64,000 nt of DNA from Cyanomargarita calcarea GSE-NOS-MK-12-04C (GCA_019359595.1 JAHHGZ010000023.1:1-64000), one strand, 5' to 3'; positions 19,036 through 28,320 are shown, counted from the first letter of the stretch. Numbers and translations: made by a program. The notes: generated by a model from the letters alone, not told the origin.

Positions 19036-19773
19036 TCAATCTGGTAAATCAAACAAAACTGTGGTCATGTAATTTTCTGCCCATACTTCACCAAAGGCTT
19101 TTTCTAATACGCGACGGGTTTTGTCATTCTGTTGCTGTTTGTTACAGTAGTTATGTTGTCCGGCAATTATCTGCGCTTTCACTTCAGGTGTAACAGGTTG
19201 AGAAGCGATCGCTTGGGTACAATGAATCTCTAAAAAATTCTCGACCCGAAGAAGAAACATCGTTTCCTCCTCACTAGAACTAGGACGGACGAACAAACAA
19301 AAGTCTGAAAAGATATCTCCCCACTCCGGTAATTCACGAGGTTGAGAAAAGTTTGCCGCTCCCAAATTGGAGAGTGCATCAGTATAAGATGCGGGTAAGA
19401 TGTGTTTCTGTTTCAGGGGAGAAAGGTCGGCGATCGCTGCACTAATTTGACCTCTACCACCGACTAAATCGCAACCAAACATCGGTAAGTCGTATTCTGG
19501 ACGGGGAAACATGACGCAATGCAAAATATCCAGCATATTCCCCACTTTTGCCAGTTCTAGGTGCATTTTCCGAAACTGGGGTGTTTGATAGCAGCGATTT
19601 TCAATTACAAGCTTTTCACCTTCTAATCTACCTTCCACATACCCTAAGTCCTCGGGCAAATGGTAAGGGGACAAGTCGAGATGCTTGTGCCAAACTGCTT
19701 CAATACAATCAGCGAGTTGATGAATCAGGGGATGTTGTTGCTCCCGTAGCGAAGGTGTAGAAGTAGTTGACAT
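19036..19773 (-). CDS. pcyA: Phycocyanobilin:ferredoxin oxidoreductase
   Basis: A 245-residue PcyA, which reduces biliverdin IXalpha by four electrons from ferredoxin to phycocyanobilin, the chromophore of phycobilisomes and phytochromes. The active-site residues His85 (in [14 protein letters not shown]) and Asp102 (in MFGCDLVGG) are present at the same numbers as in Nostoc PcyA. The ferredoxin-dependent bilin reductase fold runs the full length, ending in [14 protein letters not shown]. It is alone on the minus strand with more than 700 bases to the devBCA promoter. This gene implies phycobilisome-based light harvesting in the host. Confidence 0.97.
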   Translation of the reverse strand: MSTTSTPSLREQQHPLIHQLADCIEAVWHKHLDLSPYHLPEDLGYVEGRLEGEKLVIENRCYQTPQFRKMHLELAKVGNMLDILHCVMFPRPEYDLPMFGCDLVGGRGQISAAIADLSPLKQKHILPASYTDALSNLGAANFSQPRELPEWGDIFSDFCLFVRPSSSEEETMFLLRVENFLEIHCTQAIASQPVTPEVKAQIIAGQHNYCNKQQQNDKTRRVLEKAFGEVWAENYMTTVLFDLPD

Positions 19774-20065
19774 ATCTTTATATACAGCGAATGTTATTTA
19801 TTTGCTAGTTTACAACCCGCTGTGTCTTCGCTGGTAAGCCTTGTAACATAATCTCATCTGATATCCCGCGCATTCAAGTTTCGGCAGCTAAAGAAATTTA
19901 GCCCGCCTTACTGTGGGCTACCTGCGGAACGCGTTCAGCGCCTATGTTCAATTAGCCGCACCATTCTATGGTGACGGCGGGATTACGGGTTTCGGAGGGG
20001 TCTTAACCCTTATTTGCCAGCGGTATCTTTTAAGAAATCGGGAATCTGTACTAGCAACAATAGAT

Positions 20066-20740
20066 TCAAGCTGCTGGTAACGGTTCTTTAACTTTGTTTT
20101 CCAAAGTGCTGGGATCGACCACTTCGAGTTCTCCGTGTTTGAGAGTCCAGCATTGGTCAGCGATCGCTAACATATCACTGGCGTCGTGTGTCACCACCAA
20201 CAGCGCCCAATCTTTTTTCAGCTTCGCTAATAAATTTACCAGTTGCCGACGCATCGACCAATCCAAACCTGCTGTGGGTTCATCCAACAAGAGTAAATTG
20301 GGCTGGCGAATTAACTGCACCGCCAAAGCCAAACGTCGCTGCTGTCCGCCACTTAGAGCATGAGGTGAGGAAGATAGGGGTAAATGCTCTAATCCCACTT
20401 CACTGAGTGCTTGCCGAACTCGCTCTGTCCCTAACTCTGGATGTCCTAAGCGCAATTCTTCTAAAATTGTACCGCCACAAAAATGCCGCTCTGGAAACTG
20501 AAACACCAACCCTGCTAATTCTTGCAACTGTTCGGGAATAAGGTTCTGTTCGCGCCAGTAAACTGCGCCAGATGTGGGTTCAGCTAATCCAGATAAAATT
20601 TCCAATAACGTACTTTTACCAGAACCAGAAGGTCCAATAATCAAACCTAGTTGTTGGGGAGCAAACTCCAGGTTGATTGATTTTAGAATCGGTTTTGGGC
20701 AAGCTGTGGGGTGATAGCTTAGGTTTCTAAGATAGAGCAT
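20066..20740 (-). CDS. ABC transporter ATP-binding protein (EcfA/CbiO-like)
   Basis: A 224-residue stand-alone ABC ATPase. Walker A GPSGSGKST is at 36-44, the Q-loop falls in VFQFPERHFCGGTI, the signature LSGGQQRR at 129-136, Walker B LLLLDEP ends near 155, and the switch His in VVTHDASD. The Q-loop context FPERHF is typical of energy-coupling-factor (cobalt/vitamin) and related ATPases. No permease or substrate-binding gene is adjacent, so the partner must lie elsewhere. Neighbours are pcyA (same strand, 292 bases away) and a divergent TPR gene. The substrate is unknown. Confidence 0.88.
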   Translation of the reverse strand: MLYLRNLSYHPTACPKPILKSINLEFAPQQLGLIIGPSGSGKSTLLEILSGLAEPTSGAVYWREQNLIPEQLQELAGLVFQFPERHFCGGTILEELRLGHPELGTERVRQALSEVGLEHLPLSSSPHALSGGQQRRLALAVQLIRQPNLLLLDEPTAGLDWSMRRQLVNLLAKLKKDWALLVVTHDASDMLAIADQCWTLKHGELEVVDPSTLENKVKEPLPAA

Positions 20741-21183
20741 TTGTTAAGATTACCAAAAGGTCGGCGAAATATACTGATTAACTAAACACAGTAACAACAG
20801 CAAAAATCCGAAATATTTATAAACCAATATCCTTTGATATAGACGCTATAAGCATCCTCCTTTATCCTAGGCAAGCTCGAATTGGACTCTTAAAGTCAGA
20901 AATTTTAGATTTTAGATTCTGTTTTTGATGATGCATCACGTTTCAACGTCAGTCGCACAGCGCTGGTTAAACTATAGAAGAAACCCAAAATTTATTGACC
21001 TCTCTATTCTGGCAGACTTAACCTATAACAATAGCTACAGCAATCATGGGAACCTGGAAAAATTACCAAAGTCAAACAGCGTAGGTAATTTTGGCTACAA
21101 TCCATTCCACCCTAGTGGAGCGTTTTCTTGCATTATAAATAACACATAAAACTCTTTCAAGCGTAAATACTCTGAGGCTAAAA
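20741..21183. other. Divergent intergenic region
   Basis: About 440 bases between the ABC ATPase (minus) and the TPR gene (plus). A 74-codon frame at 20925-21149 looks non-coding by composition and has no homology I recognise. No repeat was noticed. Confidence 0.5.
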
Positions 21184-22122
21184 ATGACTGAAAGGTTTCC
21201 AATTCAGCAAAAAAAATTATTTTATAAACTCTCTAGGCTTGGTAGTGCGGCAATGGCGGCAACGCTGGCGCTTTCAATTTGGGTCAATCCAGCAACTGCT
21301 GCCGACCCCTTCCGTAGCAGCCAGCCACGTAACATTGGCGACAAAACAGAAATAGCCTTCAAAGCTATTTTCCAGCAGGGCAACTATTCAGCGGCGGATC
21401 GTTTAGTGAGTGATGCAATTTCTCAAGAGCCTAACGAACCCCTAGCCTATGCGATGAAGGCATCTTTAGGATATCTCAATAAGGATGTGGGTGTACTAGA
21501 CACATATAGCAAAAAAACTTTAGAAATCGCAGAGAAATTAATTCCAAATGACCCGTTACGTGGTAACTTATACGCTGCTGTGGGTAATTTTTTGGAAGCG
21601 GGAGTCATTCTCACCCGTGAAGGTACAGTCAACGGTGTGCCACAAGCCTTAAGTAAGCTGCGGGAAGTATATAAATATTTAGACCAAGCTGAAGCCGTTT
21701 CTGCAAACGATCCAGAACTTAATTTAATCAAAGGCTACATGGATTTGATGTTAGCGGTGAACTTGCCTTTTGCCAACCCAGATCAAGCAATTGAACGGTT
21801 AGAAAAAAATGCAGGTCCTCAGTATCTAGTCTATAGAGGTATCGCCCTTGCTTACCGCGACTTGAAACAGTACGATCGCGCTTTAGAATACGCCAACAAA
21901 GCATTAACAGCGACAGCGGATAACCCAGAGATATATTACCTCAAAGCCCAAATCCAGCAAGAAAAGGCGAAAAAAGACAAAAATCAGCGAATGATGCAAG
22001 AGGCGATCGCTAATTTTGACAAAGCGCTAGGAAAAAAATCTCAACTCCCAACAAGTTTAGTTAAGCAAATTGAATCTGAACTCCGCAACGCGAAAAATCG
22101 GCTTGCTGAGGTTGGGAAGTAG
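21184..22122 (+). CDS. Secreted TPR protein, Sll0314/Alr1548 family
   Basis: A 312-residue conserved cyanobacterial protein. A signal peptide covers residues 1-40 (basic start, hydrophobic AAMAATLALSIWV, cleavage after PATAA before DPF). The mature part is helical with tetratricopeptide-like repeats; the clearest is YLVYRGIALAYRDLKQYDRALEYANKAL (split here by position about 218-245). It should be periplasmic or thylakoid-lumenal and mediate protein-protein contacts. The family is widespread in cyanobacteria but without a defined function that I can cite. It stands alone; a G-rich simple repeat follows directly after its stop. Confidence 0.85.
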   Translation: MTERFPIQQKKLFYKLSRLGSAAMAATLALSIWVNPATAADPFRSSQPRNIGDKTEIAFKAIFQQGNYSAADRLVSDAISQEPNEPLAYAMKASLGYLNKDVGVLDTYSKKTLEIAEKLIPNDPLRGNLYAAVGNFLEAGVILTREGTVNGVPQALSKLREVYKYLDQAEAVSANDPELNLIKGYMDLMLAVNLPFANPDQAIERLEKNAGPQYLVYRGIALAYRDLKQYDRALEYANKALTATADNPEIYYLKAQIQQEKAKKDKNQRMMQEAIANFDKALGKKSQLPTSLVKQIESELRNAKNRLAEVGK

Positions 22123-22123
22123 G

Positions 22124-22180
22124 AGTGGGGGAGTGGGGGAGTGGGAGAATGGGAGAATGGGAGAGTGGGGGAGTGGGAAA
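22124..22180. repeat. G-rich simple repeat after the TPR gene
   Basis: Copies of GGGAGTGGG and GGGAGAATG run for about 57 bases, and a C-rich complementary stretch (CCCCATCCCC-like) follows at about 22235-22268. The pair can fold into a hairpin behind the TPR gene and may stop transcription. Confidence 0.75.
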
Positions 22181-22318
22181 AGCAATTAACTGTATTATCG
22201 TCATTTAATCGGTCATGATATTTATATTGCCCCATCCCCACATCCCCCCATCCCCCTTGTCCCCCACCTCTCTTACAATTAATTGTGAGTGAAAGTAACT
22301 GAAGATAATAGATAGAGA

Positions 22319-22780
22319 ATGCAGATACAGTTTCGCGAATTTAACCCTTTTGATGTGTGGATTTGGCTAAAGTTCAGCACAGTTCCTTCCCAGCGTGAAA
22401 AGCAGTTTATAGAAGAAGTTTTCAATTCTTGGTTTTACCTAGGCAAATTAGGTGCATTTAATGGAGAGAATTTGCAGGTGCAGGAAACTGGGCTGGATCT
22501 AAGCTACATGGATTACGACGAGAGAGGTTATGATAAAAGCCTGTTAGCCCTGATGCACAATATGGGTGAGTTTGAGTATGAAGGACAATGGGGGCGTTGT
22601 TGGTTTGATATGGGAACTTCTGATGCGATCGCTCTCGATATTTTAATCAACGCCCTCACCCAACTTGCCCAAGAATACGTCACTATTGAGGAATTGTACA
22701 TCGGCGGCGAAAATGAAGATTGGTCTGTCGAAGGTAGTGAGAGCCGTGCTTCTTTTGTTGACGATAATTACGATAATTAG
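22319..22780 (+). CDS. DUF3531 family protein
   Basis: A 153-residue acidic, soluble protein of the DUF3531 family found in cyanobacteria and plastids. It has the family's opening QFREFNPFDVWIWLKFSTVPSQ (about residues 3-25) and the central YDKSLLALMHNMGEFEYEGQWGRCWFDMGTSDA region (about 75-108). No catalytic motif is visible and the function is unknown. It ends eight bases before the ATG of the first of two Nudix paralogues, so the two are likely cotranscribed. Confidence 0.85.
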   Translation: MQIQFREFNPFDVWIWLKFSTVPSQREKQFIEEVFNSWFYLGKLGAFNGENLQVQETGLDLSYMDYDERGYDKSLLALMHNMGEFEYEGQWGRCWFDMGTSDAIALDILINALTQLAQEYVTIEELYIGGENEDWSVEGSESRASFVDDNYDN

Positions 22781-22788
22781 TTAGAACA

Positions 22789-23217
22789 ATGCATAAATCA
22801 GGGGAAATTCGCGTCTTAGCTTTGGGACTAATTCGAGATGGCGATCGCATCTTCATTTCAGAAGGTTACGATCCAGTTAAAGAGCAAACTTTTTACCGCG
22901 TAATGGGTGGCGGTGTAGACTTTGGTGAAACAAGTTTAGAAGCCTTAAACCGTGAGTTTCAAGAAGAGATTCAAGCGGAATTAAAAAGTATTCGCTACTT
23001 GGGCTGTTTGGAGAATATCTTTACTTTTAACGGCGAGCCACGTCACGAGATAATTCAACTGTATGAATGTGATTTTGTTGACCAGAAGTTTTATCAGTTG
23101 CAAAGTTTAGTATTCGCCGAAGGTGAGCGAAAGAAAAAGGCGCTGTGGGTAGATATTAACCGTTTTAAAACTGGAGAATTAAAGTTAGTCCCAGAGAACT
23201 TTTTCGATTATTTGTAA
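22789..23217 (+). CDS. Nudix hydrolase, copy 1 of tandem pair
   Basis: A 142-residue Nudix protein. The box runs from Gly41 through Glu47, Arg55-Glu56 and Glu59-Glu60, but the usual glycine after the second pair is Gln62 (EEIQAEL). The catalytic glutamates are all kept, so activity is expected. The region ENIFTFNGEPRHEIIQLYECDF resembles Nudix enzymes that act on nucleotide or nucleoside diphosphate derivatives; the substrate is not determinable. It starts eight bases after the DUF3531 gene. A paralogue of about the same length follows 438 bases downstream. Confidence 0.88.
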   Translation: MHKSGEIRVLALGLIRDGDRIFISEGYDPVKEQTFYRVMGGGVDFGETSLEALNREFQEEIQAELKSIRYLGCLENIFTFNGEPRHEIIQLYECDFVDQKFYQLQSLVFAEGERKKKALWVDINRFKTGELKLVPENFFDYL

Positions 23218-23655
23218 AGAAGTTTGGCGGGTATATTAACGTGGAAATTGACACTCTCCGGGCTGAAGCCACAACATTAAAAAACGACATACGACAAGAA
23301 GCTGTTTTTTAATGTCTCAGAGTTTTCAGCGTTTTTCTTATAAACAATTTACCGCCAAGCTTCGCCAATCGTTTTGTAAAAGCTTGCTTATGCTGGCATC
23401 TTACACCTCTAAAAAACAATGTCAAAATCATCACCGTTATTATCCAGGAAATCGATTAATCTCCTTACCCGCTCTTAGACTATAAGTCCCTGTCTAACAG
23501 CATAAGTCCATTAAAATGGACTAGAAGTAATGCTTTAATTTTGTCGTATTTTTCATAACTTATAAAATTATAAGTATATGTTTTATACGTAAGATACAAG
23601 TATGTAAGCTTTTTCTCAGATGAATTAAACTGTAAATGAAATGTCAGGATAATCA
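23218..23655. other. Gap between tandem Nudix genes
   Basis: No gene is seen. The gap carries the dispersed repeat at 23490-23523 and AT-rich sequence upstream of the second Nudix gene, where its promoter may lie. Confidence 0.6.
23490..23523. repeat. Dispersed CTGTCTAACAGCATAAGTCC repeat (copy 1)
   Basis: A 34-bp sequence whose 3' half is the palindrome AGTCCATT/AATGGACT. The same sequence, with one extra A in the loop, occurs at 36507-36541. Confidence 0.85.
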
Positions 23656-24087
23656 ATGCAGCAAAGATCCAAAATCAGAGTAAAAGTATTTGGGCTGATT
23701 CGAGAAAAAAATCGGCTTTTTGTGTCAGAAAATTACGATAGTGTAAAAGCAGAAAAATTTTATCGCGCACTTGGTGGCAGCATTGAATTTGGTGAAAATA
23801 GCCAAACTGCGCTACAAAGAGAATTTCAAGAAGAAGTACAAGCAGATTTAACAAATATTCGCTATCTAGGTTGTTTAGAGAACGTCTTTACCTATAACGG
23901 CAAACAAGGGCATGAAATTGTTCAAGTTTATGAATGCGATTTTGTCGATTCAAAGTTTTATCAGCTTGAAAAATTAGCTTTTTTTGAAGCTGATAATAGT
24001 CCCGGCACTGCCGTTTGGATAGATATTTCCCGTTTTAAATCAGGGGAATTGAGGTTAGTACCTGAGAACTTTATCGATTACTTGTGA
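23656..24087 (+). CDS. Nudix hydrolase, copy 2 of tandem pair
   Basis: A 143-residue paralogue of the preceding Nudix gene, alignable end to end without gaps through the box (Gly41, Glu47, Arg55-Glu56, Glu59-Glu60) and sharing the unusual Gln62 in place of glycine. Segments such as YLGCLENVFTYNG and LVPENFIDYL are nearly the same in both. It is a local duplication followed by divergence, mostly at lysine/glutamate surface positions. Its own upstream region suggests independent expression. The substrate is unknown. Confidence 0.88.
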   Translation: MQQRSKIRVKVFGLIREKNRLFVSENYDSVKAEKFYRALGGSIEFGENSQTALQREFQEEVQADLTNIRYLGCLENVFTYNGKQGHEIVQVYECDFVDSKFYQLEKLAFFEADNSPGTAVWIDISRFKSGELRLVPENFIDYL

Positions 24088-24197
24088 CATTTTCGCAGCT
24101 AATACTATTTGGATTTGATTGATGTATTTTTGAAGTTTTTATTTTTGCCTTAGACAGAACATTTCCCGCGACTTGCTGTAGGCTGAACCAATATCAG

Positions 24198-24258
24198 GTG
24201 TATGGCGGACAGTTCGGCTGTGTATGGCAGACAGTTTGAATGTGTATGGTATACAGGC
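24198..24258. repeat. 22-bp iterons GTGTATGGC(A/G)GACAGTT
   Basis: Two full 22-bp units (24198-24219, 24220-24241) and a third diverging one (from 24242) are directly repeated; a separate TATGGCAGACAGTTT is at 24381-24395. Such clustered units may be protein-binding sites or the worn end of a transposon. Confidence 0.8.
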
Positions 24259-24284
24259 ATTATTAAATATAAGATTGCGGACAC

Positions 24285-24331
24285 AGAAGCCCACCGCACA
24301 AGAGTTTTGTAACCTTGTGGGGTGAGCTTCT
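24285..24331. repeat. Hairpin with 18-bp arms
   Basis: AGAAGCCCACCGCACAAG (24285-24302) pairs with 24314-24331 with two mismatches around an 11-nt loop. It sits between the iterons and the HTH gene. Confidence 0.8.
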
Positions 24332-24463
24332 AGCCAGGGCAAACCAAAAAATAACGATGTTTATTTACGCCTACCTACTTATGGCAGACAGTTTAGCAAC
24401 GTCCTACTTCTTGAGGTAGATGCTTAATGAATAGTTACCGTAGTCTAATCGATATAAATAGCG

Positions 24464-24484
24464 TTTGATCGGTTGTCGATCAAA
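24464..24484. promoter_or_regulatory. Palindromic operator candidate
   Basis: TTTGATCG-GTTGT-CGATCAAA is a perfect 8-bp inverted repeat with a 5-nt spacer, ending 16 bases before the ATG of the HTH gene. Autoregulation by that HTH protein is the simplest reading; this is inference. Confidence 0.5.
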
Positions 24485-24500
24485 AATTACAGGTAGATTT

Positions 24501-24782
24501 ATGGCAACCACACTCCGCACATCAGACCAGTCTTGTACCGACACGGGCATCTTCGTCCGGCAGTTGCGTCATCTGCTCGAACTGACGCAGGCGCAATTTG
24601 CTGTGAAATTAGGCGTAGCCACCCCAACGATCGCCCGCTGGGAAAACAATCGATCGCAGCCCTCACCACTAGCGCTCATGCAACTAAAAGCCATGTTGCA
24701 TGAACTCAAAAATTCTCCCCACAAGGTTCAGCAAATCTGCGCTCAAGCCCTGCTTGTAGAATACTTTGACGAAGAAATTTAG
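24501..24782 (+). CDS. Small XRE-type HTH transcriptional regulator
   Basis: A 93-residue protein with a lambda-repressor-like helix-turn-helix at about residues 17-60: FVRQLRHLLELTQAQFAVKLGV followed by recognition helix ATPTIARWENNRSQPSP. The rest is a short helical tail. An in-frame TTG at 24465 would add twelve residues but lies inside a palindrome; ATG 24501 is preferred. It ends 27 bases before the hybrid kinase start, so the two genes are probably one unit. The codon choice of both is more GC-rich than in neighbours. It may control the kinase operon itself. Confidence 0.85.
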   Translation: MATTLRTSDQSCTDTGIFVRQLRHLLELTQAQFAVKLGVATPTIARWENNRSQPSPLALMQLKAMLHELKNSPHKVQQICAQALLVEYFDEEI

Positions 24783-24809
24783 CAGGCTTTAGGATTAAGG
24801 TGTAGTGCA

Positions 24810-27800
24810 ATGCAAGACAAGGAACCCCCCATGTTTCAAACGGCAGAAAACGCTCTTAATAATGGGCGGTCAATTGGCGTTGAAAGTGAGACTGGTATGG
24901 TCTTCCAGTTGGCAGATAGCACAATCTTGTCCTGCGATCCAGTTGCAGAGCGACTATTGGGCTACAGTGCTAAACAGCTTGTGGGCACCACCTCGTTTGA
25001 ACCTGCATGGCAGGCGATTTATCCCGATGGCTCTGTTGTTGCACCGGATGATTATCCGGCGATCGCTGCCTTGAGATCGGGGTTGCCCTGTCACAATGTG
25101 GTGATGGGCTTTTATAAACCAAGCGGCGATTTGGTGTGGTTGCGGCTAAATTCAACACCTTTATTTCAAGGCAATACCACAACCCCCTATGGGGTCGTCA
25201 CAACATTTGGTAAAGTTCCGAGTTCACAACACAACGAGCCGCAAGCGCTTGCTATTCTCGAACAAATCACCGATTCCTTTATTGCGCTCGATCGGAACTG
25301 GCGGGTTATCTATGCCAATCAGGCAGTAGCTCGAATTATCAAGATGCCCGTTGCAAAGATGGTCGGTAAAACCTACTGGGAACTGTGGTCGTGGTCAATC
25401 GGCACGATCGCCGAGCAAAATTATCGGCGGGCAATGGCACAGCAGCAGCCCGTTCATTTTGAAGTCCTACACGAGCCGTTGATGATGTGGCTGGAAATTC
25501 ATGCCTATCCATCTGAGGCAGGACTTGGTATTATATTTCACGACATCACCAATCGCAAGCGCATCGAAGCTACTTTACAAGAAAGTGAGCAGCGATTCCG
25601 CGACATGGCGAACAATGCCCCAATGATAATTTGGGTGACCGATGCAACGGGCTACTGTACCTACCTCAGCCGAAGCTGGTATGAGTTTTCTGGGCAAACC
25701 GAGGAAGCAGGGTTAGGGTTGGGCTGGCTTGATGTAACCCATCCAGACGATCGCGAATCTTCCAAAGCCATTTTTCTCGCCGCCAACGATTGCCAAGAAG
25801 CGTTTCAACTGGAATATCGCTTGCGGCGCAAAGACGGAGAATACCGCACTTGCATTGATGCGGCGCGTCCCTGGTTTGGTGCAGACGGTGAGTTCAAAGG
25901 CTACATCGGCTCAGTGATTGACATTGACGAGCGCAAACAAGCCTCGGCTGCCTTACGCCGATCGGAGGAACGCTATCGAACGCTATTTGAGTCGATTGAT
26001 GAAGGTTTTTGCGTCATCGAAGTGCTGTATGACGAGAACGACACGCCGATCGATTACCGCTTCTTGGAAGTGAATCCAGCCTTCGAGAAGCAAACGGGAC
26101 TGCATCAGGCGACGGGTAAAACCGCACGTCAGCTAGTTCCAAATCTTGAAGATCGCTGGGTTGAAACCTACGCCAAAATTATACTGACGGGCGAATCCCT
26201 ACGTTTTGAGAGTCGTTCCGAAGCAATGAATCGTTGGTTTGATGTTTATGCCTTCCGCATCGGGCAGCCAGAGGAACGAAAAGTCGCCCTTCTGTTCAAC
26301 GATATCAGCAATCGTAAGCGCATCGAAGCCGAGCGCGAACAAGCCGAAAAAACTTTGCTCTCAAGCGAGGAGCAGAGCCGGAATATCTTGGAGAGTATTA
26401 CCGACGGATTCTTCGCGCTCGACCAAGATTGGCGGTTTAGCTACGTGAATCCGCAGGCAGAACGCTTGCTCGATCGTACTCCGGGCGATCTGCTTGGTCT
26501 GGTTATCTGGGAAGAATATTCAGGACTCGCCGGAAGTGAATTCGAGCGAGTCTATCACGCCTGCGCCAGCGAGCGGGTTGCTTCTTCGTTCATCTCGTTC
26601 TATCCTGACCACAACCGCTGGTACGAAGTCCACGCCTATCCTGCCTCAGAGGGAATTACTGTCTACTTCCGCAACGTCACCGATCGAATCCAAGCAGAAG
26701 AAGCATTGCAAGAAACGACTGCCCAACTCGAACGGCAACTGCAAAAGTTCAACGCGGTGATGTCTTCCGTGCCGGACTTTGTTTATATGTTTGATTTGTC
26801 GGGACGGTTCATTGATGCCAATAAGCCGTTACTCGACCTTTGGCAAAAAACTTATGCTGAAGCGATCGGCAAAAACTTTTTTGAATTAGATTATCCAGTG
26901 GATTTAGCCGTCAAACTTGATTTGCATATTCAGGAAGTGATTCAGAGGCGCCAACCACTCAAGGATGAAACCCCGTTCACAAGCGCGTTCGGGACAAGAG
27001 CATACGAATATATTTTCGTTCCAATTTTCAATGCAGAGGGCGCGGTGGAAATGGTAGCAGGTATAACACGCGACATCACTGAACGCAAGCAGCTTCTGCA
27101 ACAGGAGCAAGCGGCACGGGAAGCCGCCGAAACTGCCAACCGAATTAAAGATGAGTTTTTAGCTGTTCTGTCTCACGAGTTACGATCGCCGCTCAATCCC
27201 ATTCTCGGCTGGTCGAAGTTGTTGCAGCAGGGGAAACTGGATGCAGCAAAAACAAAGACTGCACTTGCCACCATCGAACGCAATGCCCAGTTACAATCCC
27301 AACTAATTGAAGACCTGCTCGACATCTCCCGCATTCTACGCGGCAAATTGAGTTTGGATGTAATGCCCGTTGACTTGAGTAAGGTGATCTCAGCCGCTCT
27401 AGAAACCGTTCGACTAGCCGCCGAAGCCAAATCGCTGCATATTCAAACAATCCTCTCACCGGACGCTGAAACGGTGATTGGCGATGCCGGACGTTTGCAG
27501 CAAGTGGTCTGGAATCTTTTATCCAATGCCGTGAAATTCACCTCTTTTGGCGGGCAAATCACCGTTACCTTAACCCAAACTGGCGCTCATACCCAACTTC
27601 AAGTCACTGACACTGGAAAGGGCATCAATCCTGAGTTTCTGCCTTATGTGTTTGAGCATTTTCGGCAGGAAGATGGAGCCACCACGCGCAAATTCGGCGG
27701 CTTGGGGTTGGGACTCGCGATCGCCCGTCAAATTGTAGAACTGCACGGGGGCCGAATTTGGGTCGAGAGTCTGGGTGAAGACCAAGGAACCACGTTTACG

Positions 27801-28244
27801 GTTCAAATTCCGCTTGCGTCGAGCTTTAGTGAATTACCGTCAACAGAGCAATCATCCGTCTCAACAAGTGATTTAAGCGGCATCCATATCTTGGTGGTGG
27901 ATGACGATGCAGATTCACGAGACTTGATTGCGTTCGTTCTAGAGCAAGCGGGTGCAATCGTCACTCCTGTTGCATCGGGAATCGAGGCACTTCTAGCAAT
28001 CGAGCAGTCTGTTCCGGATCTGGTTGTGAGTGATATTGGAATGCCAGAAATGGATGGATATGCGCTGATCCAAGAAATTCGGGCACTGGGGTCTGCAAGA
28101 CTTGTTCCGGCAATTGCCCTGACTGCCTATGCGGGAGAAATTGACCAGCGACAGGCGATCGCCGCTGGATTTCAAGCTCACATTCCAAAACCTGTTGACC
28201 CCGATGCTGTGATTGCGATCGTTGTTCAATTAACAAAAAGGTAA
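24810..28244 (+). CDS. Six-PAS hybrid histidine kinase with receiver domain
   Basis: A 1144-residue soluble sensor kinase. Six PAS domains can be traced at about 25-135, 142-248, 257-377, 387-500, 521-628 and 641-758, the third with PAC-like WLDVTHPDDR and RRKDGEYR. They are followed by a HisKA dimerisation domain with phospho-acceptor His790 in SHELRSP, a HATPase_c domain (N box WNLLSNAVKF near 901-910, G boxes DTGKGI and GGLGLGLAI) and a C-terminal receiver (VVDDD at 1029-1033, acceptor Asp1075, Lys1127). No membrane segment is present. The cytoplasmic PAS array implies sensing of light, redox or small ligands, but no chromophore cysteine or haem motif is evident. It follows the HTH gene closely. 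One 60-base stretch (26401-26460) has 35 G+C, against 21 in 42361-42420 of the CHAT gene. Confidence 0.95.
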   Translation: MQDKEPPMFQTAENALNNGRSIGVESETGMVFQLADSTILSCDPVAERLLGYSAKQLVGTTSFEPAWQAIYPDGSVVAPDDYPAIAALRSGLPCHNVVMGFYKPSGDLVWLRLNSTPLFQGNTTTPYGVVTTFGKVPSSQHNEPQALAILEQITDSFIALDRNWRVIYANQAVARIIKMPVAKMVGKTYWELWSWSIGTIAEQNYRRAMAQQQPVHFEVLHEPLMMWLEIHAYPSEAGLGIIFHDITNRKRIEATLQESEQRFRDMANNAPMIIWVTDATGYCTYLSRSWYEFSGQTEEAGLGLGWLDVTHPDDRESSKAIFLAANDCQEAFQLEYRLRRKDGEYRTCIDAARPWFGADGEFKGYIGSVIDIDERKQASAALRRSEERYRTLFESIDEGFCVIEVLYDENDTPIDYRFLEVNPAFEKQTGLHQATGKTARQLVPNLEDRWVETYAKIILTGESLRFESRSEAMNRWFDVYAFRIGQPEERKVALLFNDISNRKRIEAEREQAEKTLLSSEEQSRNILESITDGFFALDQDWRFSYVNPQAERLLDRTPGDLLGLVIWEEYSGLAGSEFERVYHACASERVASSFISFYPDHNRWYEVHAYPASEGITVYFRNVTDRIQAEEALQETTAQLERQLQKFNAVMSSVPDFVYMFDLSGRFIDANKPLLDLWQKTYAEAIGKNFFELDYPVDLAVKLDLHIQEVIQRRQPLKDETPFTSAFGTRAYEYIFVPIFNAEGAVEMVAGITRDITERKQLLQQEQAAREAAETANRIKDEFLAVLSHELRSPLNPILGWSKLLQQGKLDAAKTKTALATIERNAQLQSQLIEDLLDISRILRGKLSLDVMPVDLSKVISAALETVRLAAEAKSLHIQTILSPDAETVIGDAGRLQQVVWNLLSNAVKFTSFGGQITVTLTQTGAHTQLQVTDTGKGINPEFLPYVFEHFRQEDGATTRKFGGLGLGLAIARQIVELHGGRIWVESLGEDQGTTFTVQIPLASSFSELPSTEQSSVSTSDLSGIHILVVDDDADSRDLIAFVLEQAGAIVTPVASGIEALLAIEQSVPDLVVSDIGMPEMDGYALIQEIRALGSARLVPAIALTAYAGEIDQRQAIAAGFQAHIPKPVDPDAVIAIVVQLTKR

Positions 28245-28289
28245 TTACAATAGGATTTATGCGTAAATTGACAGAATCTTTATTTATTG

Positions 28290-28320
28290 AACCGCGAAGA
28301 CGCCAAGTACGCGAAGGAAT
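28290..28320. repeat. Dispersed AACCGCGAAGACGC repeat
   Basis: A copy of the cyanobacterial intergenic motif AACCGC(G/A)AAGACGC...CGCGAAGGAA. Related copies lie at 48428-48456 and 63393-63418. Confidence 0.75.

Larger units (their letters stand above)
24088..24463. other. Repeat-rich gap upstream of HTH/kinase pair
   Basis: No gene is supported. The region holds three 22-bp iterons (24198-24258), a related single unit at 24381-24395, and a hairpin with 18-bp arms (24285-24331). Confidence 0.6.

Noticed and set aside
20925-21149. 74-codon frame upstream of the TPR gene
   Set aside because: Starts in a simple ATGATG sequence, has no recognisable motif and sits in the promoter region.
24139-24342. 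67-codon minus-strand frame
   Set aside because: It is produced by iterons and the hairpin; no domain is seen.
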